Below are positions 52,263-62,429 of a stretch of 64,000 bases of DNA, in pieces. The stretch is from Gammaproteobacteria bacterium (GTDB taxonomy: Bacteria > Pseudomonadota > Gammaproteobacteria > Pseudomonadales > Pseudohongiellaceae), in NCBI GenBank assembly GCA_024644515.1, contig JAHEHN010000001.1, positions 58,068 through 122,067 on the forward strand, given 5' to 3'. Within the stretch, counting starts at the first letter, position 1, and every line of letters starts with the position of its first letter. The position numbers and the translations under genes are program-made. A model generated the notes under the pieces. The model had not been told where the DNA came from. It ran no database searches and saw nothing but the letters and a program-made list of their open reading frames with translations.

Positions 52263-53246
52263 GTGATGCCCGGCATGAATATAGTAAGAGTTACTTTGAT
52301 CACATGGACATTGCTTTTGGCAATGCCTGTGCATTCAGCCCAAAGAGAATGTGACAGGCAGTGCCTGATCAATATTGCTGATGACTATCTGACTGCTTTG
52401 GTGGCTCATGATCCCGATCGGGTGTCCCTGGCCGGCAAAATCAGAATGGTGGAAAACCTGATACCCATTCAGCCTGGCGAGGGACTGTGGAAAACTGCTT
52501 CCGCGCTTCCTGCCGAGTTCAGGATTTATGTACCGGATCCGGTGTCACAGCAAATTGGATTCATGGTTGTGATGCAGGAAAGTCAGGGGCTCGAGGCAGG
52601 CGTAAACAGGGAAAATCGTTTCATCCAGGTGGCTTTACGTCTGCAACTGGAGGCTAATGAAATCGTTGAAGCGGAGCATCTGATCAACCGCGATATAGAT
52701 GATGTCGCCATGAGTCATTTGCTCAAACCCAGACTCCCTTTGTTATCAGCGGTGCCGTCAGAGTATAGGGATTCCCGCCAGCGCCTGCTTGCCATAGGCA
52801 GGAGTTACTATGATGCCCTGGAAAAAAGTAATGGCGCGCTGGCTCCCTTTGCGGATGATTGTGTGCGTCATGAAAATGGTCATCAGACTTCCAGAAATCC
52901 GATTCCTGAGGACCCGTTTAATGATTTTGCGGTGTTTGCATCAATGGGCTGCGCGGCCCAGCTGAACACTCAGATTTACCAATATATCGATAGTATAGAT
53001 ATGCGGCGGGTGAGCATTGCTGGTGAAGAAACCGGGCTGGTATTTGCTCTGTCACATTTTCGTCAGGCTATGGGTAACTCTCCCTATAAAACCATTGGGG
53101 TGCCGGGACATTCTGAGTTCATTGATGAAAGGGATTCTTATGATCTTCCAGCTGTGCATCTATTCAAGATATGGGGTGGCAACATCCATGAGGTTGAAGC
53201 CATCGGTTATTTTGCTGACTATATGACCAGGACTGGCTGGGAGTAG
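52263..53246 (+). CDS. Secreted protein of unknown function, possible NTF2-like domain
   Basis: A 327-residue exported protein (signal ending H-S-A-Q). The mature N-terminus has a Cys pair (E-C-D-R-Q-C). The middle has R-H-E-N-G-H-Q-T-S and the C-terminal part has R-R-V-S-I-A-G-E-E-T-G-L-V-F-A-L, a layout resembling SnoaL/NTF2-like domains. I do not recognise a named family with confidence. Confidence 0.65.
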   Translation: MMPGMNIVRVTLITWTLLLAMPVHSAQRECDRQCLINIADDYLTALVAHDPDRVSLAGKIRMVENLIPIQPGEGLWKTASALPAEFRIYVPDPVSQQIGFMVVMQESQGLEAGVNRENRFIQVALRLQLEANEIVEAEHLINRDIDDVAMSHLLKPRLPLLSAVPSEYRDSRQRLLAIGRSYYDALEKSNGALAPFADDCVRHENGHQTSRNPIPEDPFNDFAVFASMGCAAQLNTQIYQYIDSIDMRRVSIAGEETGLVFALSHFRQAMGNSPYKTIGVPGHSEFIDERDSYDLPAVHLFKIWGGNIHEVEAIGYFADYMTRTGWE

Positions 53247-53355
53247 CACTGGCAGCAGCCAGCTTGTTGAATAAAGTGCAGGGCATAACGTTTTTTTTGT
53301 ATGGGCGCAACTTGTCCCTGTCAGAATAAACGTATTTGAATATAAGGTGGCAATC

Positions 53356-53381
53356 AGAAGGGCAATAAAAATTGCCCTTCT
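53356..53381. terminator. Perfect hairpin between convergent genes
   Basis: AGAAGGGCAAT pairs over 11 bases with ATTGCCCTTCT around an AAAA loop. It lies between the stops of two convergent genes. No T-tract follows on either strand, but its place suggests a two-way transcript end. Three TTGGAATT copies follow at 53394-53424. Confidence 0.5.
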
Positions 53382-53424
53382 ATCAATATCGAATTGGAAT
53401 TACTTGGAATTAGATAGTTGGAAT

Positions 53425-54507
53425 TTAGCGCACACGTTCAAAGGGCCAGGCACCTGACACATGGACTTCGGATACTGAATTGATTTCTCCGTTTTCATCG
53501 CGATTAAAAATCCATCCCAGGCCAAAGATACTATCAAAGGCGTTTTCCGATTGGGCAATCAGCACAGAGGTTGCCGAATCAGTATTGCCGCCGGTGTCGG
53601 AATAACGCGGAGACCGGGTCAGAAAAAGTTCGCCATTTTCCAGATAAACCTCTGCGGTTATCAGGCGGCCCAGCCAGACCCCCTGATAAGTGCCTACATA
53701 GGACTCAAGCAGTTCAAGGGGAACTTCCACAATTTTTTCTTCTGCCTGGCTTAGCTCACCAGTGTAATGGCGCTGTGCAGTTTCTGATTCGTTGCAAACA
53801 TTCTCCAGAAAATCCAGATCAGACTGATGCGCCAGACTCACTGTCGCCTGTACCGGTTGATTTAACAGACCCGGATCTTCATAAGTGATCTCAAGAGTGA
53901 TGTGCCCAAAGTCCGGTCTTGTATAGCGTTCGGTAATACGCAACTGATCTGTGTGGGGAAGCCCTTCCCGGGTTAACCAGGTCTTGTCATTAAAGCCGGT
54001 CGTAACAACCACCAGGGTGTCTCCTTCCCAGTGTGCTGCAGAGTAACCCAGCCAGTTTGGCAATATGGGGTTTTCCACGTGCTCACGACCATCAAGGTGG
54101 ATTTGGCGGTAGGTCATATCGGGATTGAGCACGGCAATAAATGTTGGCGTCTGGACTATGCGTCGGGTACCACCCGTGGAAGAACCGGCAATATAGGATG
54201 CCGGGCCATCAGGCAGACAGTTAAAGCGCGGGTCATCAACAAAGAAAGTCGTTTCATTTGCTGCCATCACATCAAGCGCCCAGCCCTGGTAATTATCCAG
54301 ATCAAACAGGCTGCCACTGGCATCAGTGGGAGTCCATTTACCTGAAAAGTCTGCATGCCCATCGCTGCTTCTTGGAGCCGGTGCAGACATGTCTACACGG
54401 CCTTCTGCAGTGCGAGGAATATTGGGGTTGCTCCAATCAAACCACTGGGCACTAAGTGGCGAGGTTGCCATTAACAGGATAGCTACTATAAAGATTCGAT
54501 GTCGCAT
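53425..54507 (-). CDS. Secreted W-x-G-D-T-L-V-V family protein
   Basis: A 360-residue exported protein (signal ending L-S-A-Q). The mature N-terminus has I-P-R-T-A-E-G-R-V-D and D-F-S-G-K-W-T. In the middle are G-Y-S-A-A-H-W-E-G-D-T-L-V-V-V-T and H-T-D-Q-L-R-I-T-E-R-Y. This is close in plan to the protein at 62518 and shares the central motif with 30579 and 46964. A C-terminal segment of about 100 residues resembles a lipocalin-like or DUF3471-type strand domain (E-S-Y-V-G-T-Y). Function unknown. Confidence 0.75.
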   Translation of the reverse strand: MRHRIFIVAILLMATSPLSAQWFDWSNPNIPRTAEGRVDMSAPAPRSSDGHADFSGKWTPTDASGSLFDLDNYQGWALDVMAANETTFFVDDPRFNCLPDGPASYIAGSSTGGTRRIVQTPTFIAVLNPDMTYRQIHLDGREHVENPILPNWLGYSAAHWEGDTLVVVTTGFNDKTWLTREGLPHTDQLRITERYTRPDFGHITLEITYEDPGLLNQPVQATVSLAHQSDLDFLENVCNESETAQRHYTGELSQAEEKIVEVPLELLESYVGTYQGVWLGRLITAEVYLENGELFLTRSPRYSDTGGNTDSATSVLIAQSENAFDSIFGLGWIFNRDENGEINSVSEVHVSGAWPFERVR

Positions 54508-54656
54508 GGGATCCCCTATCGATTACTTGCTAATTAAATGTTGGATATTTTTATTATCAAATTTATTATTGGCCTATATCTGCGTAGTGTATATCATGTT
54601 AGCGGAGTGATCACATTCTGGTGTTTAAAATAATAATCAATGTGGAGTCTGTGAAA

Positions 54657-55055
54657 ATGCGAATCGTACTATCAAAGGTTTTTGCAATAGTTTTTGGCAT
54701 GATGTCACTTTTAACAAGTGCTGAGGCTTTCTCGCATCACTCATTTTCTGCAGAATTTGATGTGGGACGACCCGTTGATATTACCGGCACTATCACCTCG
54801 GTAGAATGGACCAATCCACATGCCTGGTTACATCTGGATGTAAAGGATGAGCAGGGGAATCTCCAGCGTTGGTCGGTTGAAATGCTGGGTGTAAACTCGA
54901 TTGTGCGTAGCGGTATGACACCGCAAACGGTTAAACCTGGAGATTTGTTGAGAATCACAGGGTTTGGCTCCCGTGATGGCAGTGCTACTGCCAATGCTTC
55001 CTCGGTAAGCAGAGCAGAGACCGGCGAGTCTCTGTGGTCAAGCTCTCGAGAATAA
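54657..55055 (+). CDS. Secreted DUF6152 protein
   Basis: A 132-residue exported protein. The signal peptide runs to about residue 25, and the mature part begins H-H-S-F-S-A-E-F-D, then G-T-I-T-S-V-E-W-T-N-P-H-A-W-L. The H-H-S and N-P-H motifs define DUF6152 and are also seen at the start of the protein at 30579. The ATG at 54657 has GGAG about 10 bases upstream. It is divergent from the W-x-G-D family gene next door. Function unknown. Confidence 0.82.
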   Translation: MRIVLSKVFAIVFGMMSLLTSAEAFSHHSFSAEFDVGRPVDITGTITSVEWTNPHAWLHLDVKDEQGNLQRWSVEMLGVNSIVRSGMTPQTVKPGDLLRITGFGSRDGSATANASSVSRAETGESLWSSSRE

Positions 55056-55412
55056 GCCGAAAAGGTCAAAAGCGCTTTCCATATAGCTAACCTTGATAGT
55101 TGGTCTTCGTTATAAATATTTGCCTGTTTTTTTTGCGGCAGCTATCTTCCCATTTTATATTGGTAATTCCTGCATAAAATCACTATGCCATCAGTGTCGG
55201 TAAATTTTGCCGGTCTATATCCAATGTACTGATTATTCTAGTTATATTCCTTTCAAATATTCTCCACGGGTTTTTGTGTCATTAGGTTTACTTGGGTACT
55301 ACTAAAGTGAGAGACTTGGTGACAACTTAAAAAAGTACACATGGAATACTTCTTTAAGTAAAGAAATTTAGATAAAAAATAATTACAAAAAGTTTAAATA
55401 CTGGGGGGTATT
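55056..55412. other. AT-rich region upstream of TonB receptor 2
   Basis: No gene was found in this stretch of about 360 bases. A very purine-rich GGGGGG lies just before the receptor ATG. The promoter is probably here but no strong element was identified. Confidence 0.4.
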
Positions 55413-57851
55413 ATGAGTCAGCATGTTCCGTTTAGGAAAAAAACAGGGTTTTTGGCAACTATTCCATTAATGTTTTTCACTTCCTTGCCCGTTCAAGCAC
55501 AAACAGCTCTTGAAGAAATCATAGTCACATCGCAGCGCCGTGAAACCAATCTCCAGGAAACGCCTATGTCAGTTCAGGCGTTTTCAATGGAAGAGCTCAC
55601 CAATGCCAATATCCAGACCGGTAGCGAGCTTGGCATTATGGTGCCGAATGTCGTGTTGAATCCTGGTTTGGGGCAGGGGCAGTCATCATTCTTTATCCGT
55701 GGTTTGCCAGGGGTAGGTATTTATATAGATGGTGTCTGGCAGGGCCCTTTTGGTTTTCAGCAAACCAATTTCACGCAAATGGAACGTGTTGAAATCCTCA
55801 GAGGTCCCCAGGGTACTTTGTTTGGTAGAAACACCAATGGTGGTGCTATCAATATGACAACACAGAGACCCTCTGATGAATTTGGTGGCAGAATCAGTGC
55901 TGGCTTTGGCTCGTTTAATCGCCAGGATTTTACCGCGTCACTTGATGTCCCTATTAGTGACACCCTGAAAACGAAATGGATGATTTCAAGCTTTCAAAAT
56001 GATGGGTTTCTTGAAGGCTTGACGCTGGGTCATGACTTTGGCGGCCAGGACGACCTGATCCTGCGTGGAGATATTCTTTGGGAGCCCGCGGATAATTTTT
56101 CTTTACGCTTTACGATGAACGATGAAGATAAATCCAGCTCAGATGCGCGTATTGTGCGTTTTACCAATACTGATCACGTCAGATTCAGAGCGCAAAATGT
56201 TATTGCCGGAAACCCTGATTACCTGAGTGTGGCACGGGCAATTGATCCGGCTTTTCCCGATCCTCCCGTACAAACAGTAACTAATCGTTTTGGACCACTG
56301 ACCCATGAACCCGGTTTTCCCGGTGGTGAAGTGGGAGAATGGCAGTCTAAATCTGACGGCCCTGAAGATGGCATTAAAACCGATCTGACCTACTACACGA
56401 TGACTCTGAATTGGGGTATAAACGAAGCCTTTAATGTTAAAGCCATTCTCTCTAGTTGGGAGCTGGACAGGCGCCAGGTGGTCGACTTTGATGGATCAGA
56501 TTTCATCATTACTACTGATGATATTCGTGACCAGGATAAAAATACCACCATGGAGTTTCAATTCACCGGTTCCCTGTTTGATGATAGAGCCAATTATCTG
56601 GTGGGCTATTACTCTCTGGATCAGGAAAATAAAAACCGCTTTTATCGCTGGGGATTATGGGATTTTGCCCAGCCCAACACCGGCCCCCTGGATCCACCTT
56701 TGAACGGTGCGGCCCTGGGCTATGTTCGCAGTTACGGTGCGACCATCGGTGATGCGGCTCTGAGCAGCTATTTCCCGATTGTTCTTATTACTGCTGACGA
56801 TCTGGTTGGCAATGAGGACGAGGACTCTGCATGGTTTGGCGAGTTCACCTATTCATTCACCGAAAAACTGGAAGCAACGGTTGGAATACGTATTACCAAT
56901 GACGATGGTCGTGCCACGACCTATACGCCTACCGGCGCCTTCAGAACCAGTGATCCTAAAATTGCGCCAACAGGAAACTCATTTGCTGGAACTGTAGTCT
57001 CTGTTGCCGAAGATGCAGATCTTGGCAGCATCACTACCAACAAGTTTGCGGTGACCTATCAGCATACTGAGGATTTAATGGTCTACGCCAACTGGGGCGA
57101 AGGTTTCACTTCCGGCGGTGTGACCAATGTAAACAATGTAGGTCAGGTGATTCTGGATCCTGAAATTGTGACCACCTGGGAAATAGGTATGCGCTCAGAC
57201 TGGCTGGATGGCACTCTGCGCTTCAACGCGACTTATTTCGATTCTGACTGGGAAGGTATGCGCGTTCAGCAGTTGCCGCCTGATCCAGATAACCCGGGTT
57301 CTTCCCTGCCATTCCCTTATCCTACCAGTTCCGGTAAAGGGGAGGCCTCGGGCTTTGAATTCGATGTCACCTATATGCCAATAGATGATCTGGTTATGAC
57401 GCTGAATATTGGTTTGATCGATACAGCCTATATTGAACGTGGTGTATTTGATGGAGTAAATGGTATTTCTCCCAATTCTCCATTTGCCTATGCCCCTGAT
57501 GAAAGCTTTTCTCTGGGTGCGGTTTACGATGTACACATGAATAGCGGGGCGACCTTGTCGCTTTCTGGTAAGTATGGCTGGATGGGCGAGTATGCCCGTG
57601 ATTCTGCTTTTCAGCGTACCCGTATTGATGCCAATGGAAATATCATTATGGAGCCGTCCTATGGCATCCTGAATGCTCGTGCCACCTATACGCCTCAGGA
57701 AGGCAACTGGGAGCTAAGTCTGTGGGGTAACAACCTCGGAGATGAGCAGTATATTAACGGTGGCTTCGATACCCGTAATGTATGGGGTTATGACTTTTCT
57801 GTGATCGGACGTTCCAGAGAGTTTGGTATAACGGCCAATATGTCATTTTAA
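55413..57851 (+). CDS. TonB-dependent outer-membrane receptor 2
   Basis: An 812-residue receptor. The signal peptide ends V-Q-A-Q. The TonB box is L-E-E-I-I-V-T-S near residue 33, followed by Q-R-R-E-T-N-L-Q-E-T-P-M-S-V and the plug with F-F-I-R-G-L-P-G-V-G-I-Y-I-D-G-V. M-E-R-V-E-I-L-R-G-P-Q-G-T-L-F-G-R-N-T is the classic plug motif of this subgroup, common in sphingomonads and marine bacteria. The barrel ends in Phe. The ligand is unknown. Confidence 0.9.
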   Translation: MSQHVPFRKKTGFLATIPLMFFTSLPVQAQTALEEIIVTSQRRETNLQETPMSVQAFSMEELTNANIQTGSELGIMVPNVVLNPGLGQGQSSFFIRGLPGVGIYIDGVWQGPFGFQQTNFTQMERVEILRGPQGTLFGRNTNGGAINMTTQRPSDEFGGRISAGFGSFNRQDFTASLDVPISDTLKTKWMISSFQNDGFLEGLTLGHDFGGQDDLILRGDILWEPADNFSLRFTMNDEDKSSSDARIVRFTNTDHVRFRAQNVIAGNPDYLSVARAIDPAFPDPPVQTVTNRFGPLTHEPGFPGGEVGEWQSKSDGPEDGIKTDLTYYTMTLNWGINEAFNVKAILSSWELDRRQVVDFDGSDFIITTDDIRDQDKNTTMEFQFTGSLFDDRANYLVGYYSLDQENKNRFYRWGLWDFAQPNTGPLDPPLNGAALGYVRSYGATIGDAALSSYFPIVLITADDLVGNEDEDSAWFGEFTYSFTEKLEATVGIRITNDDGRATTYTPTGAFRTSDPKIAPTGNSFAGTVVSVAEDADLGSITTNKFAVTYQHTEDLMVYANWGEGFTSGGVTNVNNVGQVILDPEIVTTWEIGMRSDWLDGTLRFNATYFDSDWEGMRVQQLPPDPDNPGSSLPFPYPTSSGKGEASGFEFDVTYMPIDDLVMTLNIGLIDTAYIERGVFDGVNGISPNSPFAYAPDESFSLGAVYDVHMNSGATLSLSGKYGWMGEYARDSAFQRTRIDANGNIIMEPSYGILNARATYTPQEGNWELSLWGNNLGDEQYINGGFDTRNVWGYDFSVIGRSREFGITANMSF

Positions 57852-58023
57852 TTCTGCAATGAATGCGGGGGGACATGGACGTTCCCTCTCTGCAGTAACT
57901 CATATTCGGTTTGATACTATCGCTAGCTCTTTTGCGGCTTTATTGGGCTAATCTTCCTGCACTTCACCTTTTTTTTCAGCTTCCTACCTTCCTGCTTTTC
58001 CGAATTTAGCCACAGGGTAAATT

Positions 58024-59493
58024 TTATACTTCCAGCCCGGCTACATAACCTGATGACCAGGCCCATTGGAAGTTATAGCCGCCCAGATGACCACTGACAT
58101 CCAGCACTTCGCCGATAAAAAACAGTCCGGTCTGGTTTTTGGCTTCCATGGTACGGGAACTGATGAAGTCAGTGTCCACACCTCCCAAAGTCACTTCCGC
58201 GGTACGGTAGCCTTCTGTGCCAGACGGTTTTAACTGCCAGTGATTCAATTGCCCGCCCAGTTGTTTAAGGCGCTGATCGCTGAATTCGGCCAGGGGCTTT
58301 TCGGCTTCGTTTGGCCACCATAGCTGTTGTAGTTCGCTAACCAGTGCCTTACCGAGGGATTTCTGCAGCACGGTCTTTAGCAGGTTTTTGGGTTTAGTTT
58401 TTTTACTCTGACAAAGCCAGGTACTTGCATCAAGTTGCGGCAGCAGATTGATGCTGATGGTGTCGCCGGGATTCCAGTAGCTGGAAATCTGCAGTATTGC
58501 CGGTCCACTAATACCGCGATGGGTAAACAGCATGCTTTCACTAAATGATTGTGAATGGCAGCTTACCTCGACTTCTACAGAGACACCGGAAAGACGCTCA
58601 CATACGGATTTTAACTGATCGGTAAACATGAAAGGCACGAGCCCGGCGCGACGATCGGTCAAGGGGATGGAGAACTTTTGTGCAATGTCATAACCCATAC
58701 CACTGCCGCCAAGGGTTGGAACCGAGAGGGCGCCTGTAGCAACGACTAAAGATTCACTGTTAATTGAGTAACTTTTTGCAGACTCATTTTCCCTCTTTAA
58801 AAATCTAATCTGGTAGCTTGCGCCGGCTTTTTCATCAGATGGAGAAATGGACTTGATAGAGCTGATGTCAATGTGAGTCATAATTCTGACACCGGACGCT
58901 TCGCACTCACGTTGCAGCATTGCCAGAATTTCTTTTGCCGAGTCTTTGCAAAATAATTGCTGGTGTTTGCGTTCTTCATAAGCGATGCCATGCTGTTCGA
59001 CCAGCTTGATAAAGTCCCACTGGGTGTAGCGTTTGAGTGCTGATTTGCAAAAGTGGGGATTAGCGGAGAGAAAATTTTCAGGCTCAATTGAAAGGTTTGT
59101 AAAGTTGCAGCGGCCGCCACCGGACATCAGAATCTTTTTTCCAATCCTGTTGGATTTTTCCAGTACCAGTACGCGGCGACCACGATTGGCTGCAGTCAAT
59201 GCGCACATTAAACCTGCGGCACCACCGCCAAAAATTATCACGTCATAATTCTCTTGGTCTTTATTGTTGTCGGGATTTTTCAAGTAATATCCAGTACTGT
59301 TATGTTTGGCTGGTTTGAATACGTGGCGCAATCCTATCATTGAAAAGCGTCGTGAGTCATAGGCGCTGCCTTGGCGTTTCGACGCCAAGAGTTGTAAACA
59401 TTCTTGTGCACATCTTTCAATTGCGCCAATATTGGGTCGGTTAAAAAGAGTAACACTAGATGGTCTGGCAGAGGTTTGGGGGATTGGCAGCAT
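58024..59493 (-). CDS. HI0933/BaiN-family FAD-dependent oxidoreductase
   Basis: Flavoprotein of the HI0933-like (NAD(P)/FAD-dependent oxidoreductase) family. The FAD-binding motif I-F-G-G-G-A-A-G-L-M appears near residue 86. G-K-K-I-L-M-S-G-G-G-R-C-N-F-T-N follows, which is the family hallmark. S-V-P-T-L-G-G-S-G-M-G-Y and the C-terminal G-G-Y-N-F-Q-W-A-W are also present. About 80 residues precede the fold, longer than usual, so the true start may be ATG 59340 or later; no strong ribosome binding site decides it. Relatives include a bile-acid-modifying enzyme, but the substrate here is unknown. Confidence 0.82.
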   Translation of the reverse strand: MLPIPQTSARPSSVTLFNRPNIGAIERCAQECLQLLASKRQGSAYDSRRFSMIGLRHVFKPAKHNSTGYYLKNPDNNKDQENYDVIIFGGGAAGLMCALTAANRGRRVLVLEKSNRIGKKILMSGGGRCNFTNLSIEPENFLSANPHFCKSALKRYTQWDFIKLVEQHGIAYEERKHQQLFCKDSAKEILAMLQRECEASGVRIMTHIDISSIKSISPSDEKAGASYQIRFLKRENESAKSYSINSESLVVATGALSVPTLGGSGMGYDIAQKFSIPLTDRRAGLVPFMFTDQLKSVCERLSGVSVEVEVSCHSQSFSESMLFTHRGISGPAILQISSYWNPGDTISINLLPQLDASTWLCQSKKTKPKNLLKTVLQKSLGKALVSELQQLWWPNEAEKPLAEFSDQRLKQLGGQLNHWQLKPSGTEGYRTAEVTLGGVDTDFISSRTMEAKNQTGLFFIGEVLDVSGHLGGYNFQWAWSSGYVAGLEV

Positions 59494-59553
59494 AGTTCTG
59501 TGTTACCAACGATGTTCAGAATAAAAAAATAATTGATGATAAAGAGGATGATT

Positions 59554-60138
59554 ATGTTCAAGTATGAAACAAAGAGAATTCAGCAATACTGTCGGCCTTT
59601 ACTTGCTCTGGCTGTAAGTATGCTAGTGATGTTTGCTGGATCTGCCAATGCCCAGGTCACCATGGAAACCTTGCTGGATCGTATTCAGATCGAGGATTTG
59701 CTGGTGCGCTACTACTATGAATTATCCCAGGGCAATGCCCATGAAATGGCGGAGTATTTTACTGAAGATGCGCTGCTGGATGTGGATAGCACTATAGCTG
59801 TCGGGCATGATGAAATTGCGGCACTTTACACTCGGCCTGAAGGTAGTGAAGAAGCTGAGGCGAGAGCAAATCGTGGCGTAGGACATATGCTGCTAACAAA
59901 TGCGGTAATTGATATTGATGGAAACAATGCGGTTGCTCATGTGCTCTGGACTGGCGTTCTGAATCCGGGAGTGGGAGAGGCTCCTAATCTTTATGAGCAA
60001 GGGCGTGAGGATACCGCGCTGGTCAAGATTGATGGTAAGTGGCTGATCTCCAAGCGTTATATCAGCTCGGACAGTGGCATTCCTGACAAGTATGATGCCA
60101 CTTATGAGCCACGGGGCAATCCGCTGGCAGAGCAGTAA
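59554..60138 (+). CDS. Secreted SnoaL/NTF2-like protein
   Basis: A 194-residue exported protein with a signal peptide (ending A-N-A-Q) and a SnoaL_4-type NTF2 fold: I-E-D-L-L-V-R-Y-Y-Y-E-L near the start of the mature chain, Y-F-T-E-D-A-L-L-D-V and K-I-D-G-K-W-L-I-S-K-R. Such folds serve as small hydrolases, isomerases or ligand pockets. GAGG six bases upstream favours the ATG at 59554 over TTG 59533. Confidence 0.82.
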   Translation: MFKYETKRIQQYCRPLLALAVSMLVMFAGSANAQVTMETLLDRIQIEDLLVRYYYELSQGNAHEMAEYFTEDALLDVDSTIAVGHDEIAALYTRPEGSEEAEARANRGVGHMLLTNAVIDIDGNNAVAHVLWTGVLNPGVGEAPNLYEQGREDTALVKIDGKWLISKRYISSDSGIPDKYDATYEPRGNPLAEQ

Positions 60139-60266
60139 GCAGAAACCAGGACTTCAGATTCGGCAAAATAAAATCAGTAAGTTCGGAGCATAGATACTGG
60201 AATATCAAGATGCTCTACCCTTTTTCGTTACGACAGTGATGGCAAAGGTGTTTTCAGGAGAGGGTG

Positions 60267-60731
60267 TTGGTAAAAAAAATGATACAGACGATTTTAATAA
60301 TTCTGGTTGTGGTCTTGGTTATTCTTACATTCCTGTTATATCGAATGGGTGTAGCCAGTAGATCCATGCAGGTCGCCTCTGGCCATGACAATGGTCAATT
60401 GCTTGACTGCCCGGCAACGCCAAACTGCGTTTCCAGCCAGGCAGCTGTCGCTGACAGTCATTATATTGCCCCGCTTGAACTGGTTGATGGCAATGCCTGG
60501 GAAGCCCTTGAGGCTGCACTGGCTACTATGAAAGGCGCTGTGCAGGTAAAGCGTGAAGAGAATTATGCCTATTACACTTTCCAGACAGCGTTAATGGGCT
60601 TTGTTGATGACGTGGAATTCCTGAAAGCAGAGGCTGAAGGCGTTATTCATGTGCGTTCAGCCTCCAGGGTGGGACGTGGCGATATGAATGCCAATCGCAA
60701 CAGGGTCGAAGAGATTCGCTCAATGTTGTAA
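60267..60731 (+). CDS. DUF1499 membrane-anchored protein
   Basis: A protein of about 154 residues with one N-terminal membrane helix. The DUF1499 pattern is L-L-D-C-P-A-T-P-N-C-V-S-S with two Cys near residues 46-52 and S-R-V-G-R-G-D-M-N-A-N-R-N-R-V-E-E-I-R near the end. AGGAG (60256-60260) best fits the TTG at 60267; GTG 60264 and ATG 60279 are also in frame. Function unknown. Confidence 0.82.
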   Translation: MVKKMIQTILIILVVVLVILTFLLYRMGVASRSMQVASGHDNGQLLDCPATPNCVSSQAAVADSHYIAPLELVDGNAWEALEAALATMKGAVQVKREENYAYYTFQTALMGFVDDVEFLKAEAEGVIHVRSASRVGRGDMNANRNRVEEIRSML

Positions 60732-60806
60732 GTAAAACCGGCTTTCCTGGCCCACGAATAATCAGCCTGATTGCTCGAATTTATTTTCTCTCAATATACA
60801 GTCCTG

Positions 60807-62390
60807 TCAGGGTGCAACACAGGAAAAACTGCTGGCCATATCGGGATCGCCAGAACCGTTATAGGTGGGGATTGCCGGGTACTGACAAACCGGTCGGCTA
60901 AATTCCCGTGCATTATCGGCTCCGGGGGCGCCGGGAGGCGGGGCAGGATGGGTGCCCAGCAGGTTGCCCGGTGCGCTACCTTCCTCTACCCAGGATTCCA
61001 TCGCATCAAGCCACGCAATGGCATAGGCGCCTTCACCGCCTGAGCAATGGTCCATACCTGGTATCTGGTAATACCTGACACTGTCATTCATGGCCTGCTG
61101 GCCCAGACTTTCAATCATGCTTTCAACATAGTTCACGGTGTTGGCAAATGGAATCAGGCCATCAGTAGTGCCATGGTAGGTAATGAGTTTGCCACCCTGA
61201 TTGATAAAGTCGGAAATATCGGGATCCATGGCGATCAATTCACTACCACCCTCCATGGCCACAGGCATGTGCTCATCGGCATTAAAAGTTGCCGGATTCC
61301 AGTTGGCATCATTCAGTACGATATCCTGAAAAAAACCGGTGCCAATGATGAACTGTGGTGAGGTGTAGGCTCCCCATAATTGTTCACTGCCAGGTCCGGT
61401 GCCCGGGATCCAGACCTGGCCAGAAGCACTTACCACACCCTTGTAAATAGTTTGGGCTGCTTCAACTTCTTCAGCTGCCAGACATTGTGCGGTGGTTTCA
61501 CCAGCGCATTGAAGGCTGGCGGGAGTGAAATTACAGGCGGCAGGATTGCTGATGATGCGGTCTTCAACGCCATCCAGGGCATCGCAGGAAGCGATAGCGG
61601 CTTCCTTGAGCAGGCCCAGTTTATTCAGCCCGAGTTTACCTTCCCCCAGGTTGGACTGGATCACAATACTCAATGCCATCAGGGGGGACCAGTTATTGGC
61701 AGGGGCGCCTGCGACGATGGCATCGTAATCGTCAGGGAAACGTTGAGCTTCCATTAATCCCTGTCTGCCGCCGGTTGAACAGCCAACAAAATAGGATTTT
61801 TCAGGGTCGCTGCCATAACGGCTGCTGGTGATCGCTTTGCCCGTCACCGTCAGTTCATGCACGGCGCGCCAGGCAAAATCAGTAACTTTTTCCGGATGAT
61901 CCACTGCCCAACCGAATATATCTGCGCCACCATTTACGTGGCCGGTATCTGTATTGGCAACCGCATAGCCTCGCATAAGCGGATCAGCAAGGGAGCTGGT
62001 TACGATAGAGCCTGCAGCACCGCCGTTACCTGTTTGCATAAACCGGCCATTCCAGTTTTCTGACGGCAGCCACAGTTCAAAGCGGATGTCGGAATCACTG
62101 GTGGGATGAATCGACCCTGCAACCTGGCAGAACGCCGGCAGACTGGAATAATCTGCCCCCATGCCGGGAAAACCACCTGCAGGAGCGCTATAGGCGCCAG
62201 CGGCAATAGTTTCTGCCCGGCTTATAGTGGTGTTGGGAAAATTGGTGCTTAACAATGATTCACACGTCATGGCTTGTGCGGCGGAGGTTGCCAAAGGAGA
62301 AGAGGCCACAGCAGGTTGATCACTGGATTGCTCGCTGCAGGCTGAAAGTAATATTCCTGCGGCCATGAGTGTCAAGGTAATGTGCTTCAT
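60807..62390 (-). CDS. Tannase/feruloyl esterase-family lipoprotein
   Basis: Exported serine esterase of the tannase family, which releases aromatic acids from esters. The lipobox L-L-S-A-C places the anchor Cys at 18. Ser205 lies in G-C-S-T-G-G, the Asp in G-T-T-D-G-L-I and the His in D-H-C-S-G-G-E-G. The Cys next to Ser and next to His form the C-S-D-H-C disulfide layout of the family. D-A-L-D-G-V-E-D is the calcium loop. GGAG before the ATG at 62390 decides the start. The beta-ketoadipate genes at 27083-29635 could use the products, though they are far away. Confidence 0.88.
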   Translation of the reverse strand: MKHITLTLMAAGILLSACSEQSSDQPAVASSPLATSAAQAMTCESLLSTNFPNTTISRAETIAAGAYSAPAGGFPGMGADYSSLPAFCQVAGSIHPTSDSDIRFELWLPSENWNGRFMQTGNGGAAGSIVTSSLADPLMRGYAVANTDTGHVNGGADIFGWAVDHPEKVTDFAWRAVHELTVTGKAITSSRYGSDPEKSYFVGCSTGGRQGLMEAQRFPDDYDAIVAGAPANNWSPLMALSIVIQSNLGEGKLGLNKLGLLKEAAIASCDALDGVEDRIISNPAACNFTPASLQCAGETTAQCLAAEEVEAAQTIYKGVVSASGQVWIPGTGPGSEQLWGAYTSPQFIIGTGFFQDIVLNDANWNPATFNADEHMPVAMEGGSELIAMDPDISDFINQGGKLITYHGTTDGLIPFANTVNYVESMIESLGQQAMNDSVRYYQIPGMDHCSGGEGAYAIAWLDAMESWVEEGSAPGNLLGTHPAPPPGAPGADNAREFSRPVCQYPAIPTYNGSGDPDMASSFSCVAP

Positions 62391-62429
62391 GTTGTGTTTC
62401 TCCATGATTCTTTTGTTGTAAGTATGGTA

